A stretch of DNA of 64,000 nucleotides from Microglena sp. YARC. Taxonomy: Eukaryota > Chlorophyta > Chlorophyceae > Chlamydomonadales > Chlamydomonadaceae. The stretch is from positions 80,007,417 through 80,071,416 of the forward strand of contig CM039462.1 of NCBI GenBank assembly GCA_022414725.1, read 5' to 3'. Both the position numbers and the translations under genes were made by a program. Positions 60,720 through 64,000 of this stretch are shown here, one piece after another. The notes beneath the pieces were generated by a model that ran no database searches, was not told the DNA's origin, and saw only the letters and a list, made by a program, of their open reading frames with translations. Positions within the stretch are counted from its first letter, which is position 1. Each line of letters starts with the position of its first letter.

Positions 60720-62110
60720 AAGTAAGAAAATAAGTTTTTAAAGGCATCAATTACAGGCCCCCCTTTTTTGTGATTTTTTTTGTCGGATTCACATGATCAA
60801 CGTAACGAAATAAGTTTAAGGCATTACAGGCCCTTTTTTGTGATTTTTTTGTAGGATCACAATGCGGGATGATCACATGGATCAAGGAAACAATAAGTTT
60901 TAAGGCAACTTACAGGCCTTTTTTGTGATCTTTTTTTTCAGATCACATTACAGGAATCAAGTCACAAATAAGTTTTTTAAGGCATTACAGGCCTTTTTTT
61001 GTGAGGGGGGGGTATGTGTGGATAGGGTGGGGGGAGGGAGGTGTTTGTGTGTGATAAATTGAGGGGAGACCATGGGAGGGGGGGAATGATTGAGGGAGGG
61101 AGGGGGCGAGGGGAGGGGGAGGGAGGGAGGGAGGGAGGGAGGGAGTTGTGTGTTTGGGGGGAGGATGGATGATGGAGGGATTGTGTAGGATAAATGTAGG
61201 ACGGGGGGACATTGAGGAGGAAAAATGATGGAGGGAGGAGGGAGGGAGGGGGGAAGGGGGGGAGGGAGGGAGGGATGGGTGAAAGTTGTGTGTTATAGGG
61301 GGGGATGGATGGAATTGGGCACGGATGGATTGTTGTAAGGATAAATGTAGGGAGACATTGTGGATGGGATGATGGAGGGAGGGGAGGGAGGGAGGGGGGC
61401 GGAACGGGGTGAGGGGGGGGAGGGGGGGAGGGAGGGAGGGGAGGGAGGGAGGGAGTTTGTGCATTGGATAAGTTAGTTTTAAGAGGCTTACAAGGCCTTT
61501 AAGTGATTTTGTCTTTAAAGTGATTTTGTGGTCGGGATCACGCATAATCAAGTCACAAATAAGTTTTTTTTAAGGCATTAGTAGGCCTTTAAGTGATTTT
61601 TTTGCCGGATACATGACTCCAAGTCACAAGAAATAAGTTTTAAGGCATTAAGGCCTTTTTCTTTTTTTTAAATTAAGTGGATTTTTTTGTCGGATGCACT
61701 GATGCAAGTCACAAATAAGTAGCTTATAAGGCATTTAGGCCTTTAAGAAGAGGAGTTGATTTTTTGTCGGATCACATGAATCAAGTCACTAATATAAGTT
61801 TTAATAAAAAAAAGGCCATTATAGGCACTTTAAGAAGAGTTTTTTGTTGTCGGATCACATGATCAAAGTCAAAATCAAGTTCTAAAGGGCATTATAGGCC
61901 TTTTAAGGGGGTGATTTTTTTTTTTGTTTTGGTCGGATCAACATGATCAAAGTCAACTAATTAAGTTTTATAAGGAAGGCATTATAGGCCTTTAAGAGGG
62001 AGGTATAGGTCATTTTTTGTTCAGATCTAAACAATGATCAAGTCACGTAAAAACAATTACGTTTAATATAAGAAGGCAATTAAACAGGCCTTTTTGGTGA
62101 TTTCATCATT
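60720..62110. repeat. Tandem repeat with TTTTTGTCGGATCACATGATCAAGTC-type units, split by GGGA repeats
   Basis: Units of about 70-90 bases contain AAATAAGTTTT, AAGGCATTA-AGGCC and TTTTTTGTCGGATCACATG. About 14 occur, with many small indels. 61005-61455 is an inserted block of GGGA/GGAT repeats similar to 59580-59980. Confidence 0.88.
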
Positions 62111-62241
62111 TGGCTTTACCATAACTAAACACCCTACAAACCTACTCACCACCTAAGCCTTAAACTACCTACGGGAGTGCAGCGACAGCCGGCCTATACC
62201 TAACCAAAGAAAAAACAGCCTACGCTATGTATAACTACCTA

Positions 62242-63241
62242 NNNNNNNNNNNNNNNNNNNNNNNNNNNNNNNNNNNNNNNNNNNNNNNNNNNNNNNNNNN
62301 NNNNNNNNNNNNNNNNNNNNNNNNNNNNNNNNNNNNNNNNNNNNNNNNNNNNNNNNNNNNNNNNNNNNNNNNNNNNNNNNNNNNNNNNNNNNNNNNNNNN
62401 NNNNNNNNNNNNNNNNNNNNNNNNNNNNNNNNNNNNNNNNNNNNNNNNNNNNNNNNNNNNNNNNNNNNNNNNNNNNNNNNNNNNNNNNNNNNNNNNNNNN
62501 NNNNNNNNNNNNNNNNNNNNNNNNNNNNNNNNNNNNNNNNNNNNNNNNNNNNNNNNNNNNNNNNNNNNNNNNNNNNNNNNNNNNNNNNNNNNNNNNNNNN
62601 NNNNNNNNNNNNNNNNNNNNNNNNNNNNNNNNNNNNNNNNNNNNNNNNNNNNNNNNNNNNNNNNNNNNNNNNNNNNNNNNNNNNNNNNNNNNNNNNNNNN
62701 NNNNNNNNNNNNNNNNNNNNNNNNNNNNNNNNNNNNNNNNNNNNNNNNNNNNNNNNNNNNNNNNNNNNNNNNNNNNNNNNNNNNNNNNNNNNNNNNNNNN
62801 NNNNNNNNNNNNNNNNNNNNNNNNNNNNNNNNNNNNNNNNNNNNNNNNNNNNNNNNNNNNNNNNNNNNNNNNNNNNNNNNNNNNNNNNNNNNNNNNNNNN
62901 NNNNNNNNNNNNNNNNNNNNNNNNNNNNNNNNNNNNNNNNNNNNNNNNNNNNNNNNNNNNNNNNNNNNNNNNNNNNNNNNNNNNNNNNNNNNNNNNNNNN
63001 NNNNNNNNNNNNNNNNNNNNNNNNNNNNNNNNNNNNNNNNNNNNNNNNNNNNNNNNNNNNNNNNNNNNNNNNNNNNNNNNNNNNNNNNNNNNNNNNNNNN
63101 NNNNNNNNNNNNNNNNNNNNNNNNNNNNNNNNNNNNNNNNNNNNNNNNNNNNNNNNNNNNNNNNNNNNNNNNNNNNNNNNNNNNNNNNNNNNNNNNNNNN
63201 NNNNNNNNNNNNNNNNNNNNNNNNNNNNNNNNNNNNNNNNN
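62242..63241. other. Assembly gap, 1000 N
   Basis: Exactly 1000 unknown bases, most likely a placeholder of arbitrary size. Any open frame across it is meaningless. Confidence 0.99.
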
Positions 63242-63835
63242 AGAGAAGAGAATGTTTTCCATAGACCCCGAACGCAATCGAAAGCACACATGGGCAGAGC
63301 AGAAAAAGAAGGAAAGGCATGTCCCGTGAGGTCCTTAGCTGTAAGATTTTCTGTGGCCTAAATCCTTGCTTAATCCTTACTACCAACATTTGTTCTTCAG
63401 CCTCAGAGTGGTCGCAATTTAAGCGGCGAATTATTCGCACCTGCATAGTGATGCCCCGTCGCCTTCTGGGCCGGGGCTGACAGGCGCTTAACGGCGGCAT
63501 AGCGGACTTCCGTTCCCGAAGGGCACGAAAAGGGCAAACGAAAACAGGCGAGTACAATGATCCGGAATATTTTGATGGCTGAGGTGATAGCTGCTCTATC
63601 CCCCAATGAAAGTGCCTCCCGTTGTTTGAGAACACGCCGGCTAGACATGATCAGCCTGAACGCAGATTATTTGTCTCGATTGAGTTTGCCCCCCCCAAAC
63701 CCCAAAAAAAAAAGCGTTTCTCAAAGGATGTAGCTCTGCTGCAATTCCTTGCGTCTGGATTGTGTGCAAGCTTTTCTCACAGGATGTAGCCCTGCGCAAT
63801 TATTTCGTCTGGATTATTGTACTGCTGTAAGATGT
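63242..63835. other. Non-coding sequence after the gap
   Basis: No recognised gene. A duplication is visible: CTCAAAGGATGTAGCTCTGC-GCAATT at about 63719 and CTCACAGGATGTAGCCCTGC-GCAATT at about 63776. Confidence 0.5.
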
Positions 63836-64000
63836 TCTCCTTCTCTCCCTCTCTCCCTCTCTCCTCTCCCCTCTCTCCCTCTCTCCCTCTCTCCCTCCGT
63901 CTCTCCTCTCTCACTCTCTCCCTCTCCACCTCTCTCGCCTGCTTCCCTCTCTCCTCTCTCCCTCCCCCTCTCCCTCTCTCCCTCTTCCCTCTCTACCTCT
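63836..64000. repeat. CTCTCTCC microsatellite
   Basis: Pyrimidine-only (CTCTCTCC)n with small variations to the end of the window. Confidence 0.95.

Noticed and set aside
62225..63635. Open frames spanning 62242-63241
   Set aside because: They run through 1000 N of unknown sequence and have no meaning.
63836..64000. Telomeric repeat at the window end
   Set aside because: CTCTCTCC microsatellite does not match TTAGGG/TTTAGGG-type telomere repeats.

Overview
The window is nuclear DNA of a eukaryote. The only host gene I can support is split into nine exons and encodes a chloroplast, thylakoid-lumen-targeted carboxyl-terminal processing protease (CtpA, the D1-protein processing peptidase, family S41). 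This points to a photosynthetic eukaryote, most simply a green alga with a very repeat-rich genome. A prasinophyte is a guess that the sequence does not prove.

Layout. 1-3000: minisatellite and non-coding DNA with one hAT-like MITE. 3035-18064: the ctpA gene on the plus strand. Its splice phases agree across all nine exons and predict 588 residues. Introns 1-3 are short (46, 200 and 589 bases); introns 4-8 are 1.9-3.0 kb and filled with repeats. Each long intron carries several partial copies of the adjoining exon edge, splice site included. The region downstream of the gene (18065-19880) repeats the end of the last exon in the same way. 19960-21300: minisatellites.

22690-54300 is a graveyard of nested retroelements. 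It holds many 5'-truncated copies of one LINE family, which has an endonuclease, a C-terminal zinc-binding segment, an Asp-Pro-rich tail and a recurrent poly(A)-ended 3' UTR. It also holds a broken Ty1/copia-like element (24337-28487) with a 203-base 3' LTR, and a broken Ty3/gypsy-like element (about 49820-54300). Two tRNA-derived SINEs with target-site duplications lie at 14377-14587 (inside ctpA intron 7) and 23329-23538. A 6.4-kb CACTA-type DNA transposon (35710-42108) has CACTA termini, a TCA target duplication and subterminal TACGAA repeats. It sits in a LINE endonuclease ORF, whose frame is restored if the transposon and one TCA are removed. A repeat unit inside it (38630-41441) recurs inverted at 54859-56988, next to a decayed ORF (57009-57618) that may be the C-terminal end of a transposase.

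57620-64000 is AT-rich tandem DNA, an extreme poly-G tract, GGGA/GGAT repeats and a 1000-base run of N (assembly gap, 62242-63241).

How it fits together: one host protease gene whose introns have grown by local tandem duplication, MITEs, a SINE and a LINE tail, beside a repeat block in which LINE activity probably mobilised the SINEs. No element looks intact and autonomous. I see no bacterial-type operons, CRISPR arrays, rRNA genes or functional tRNA genes.
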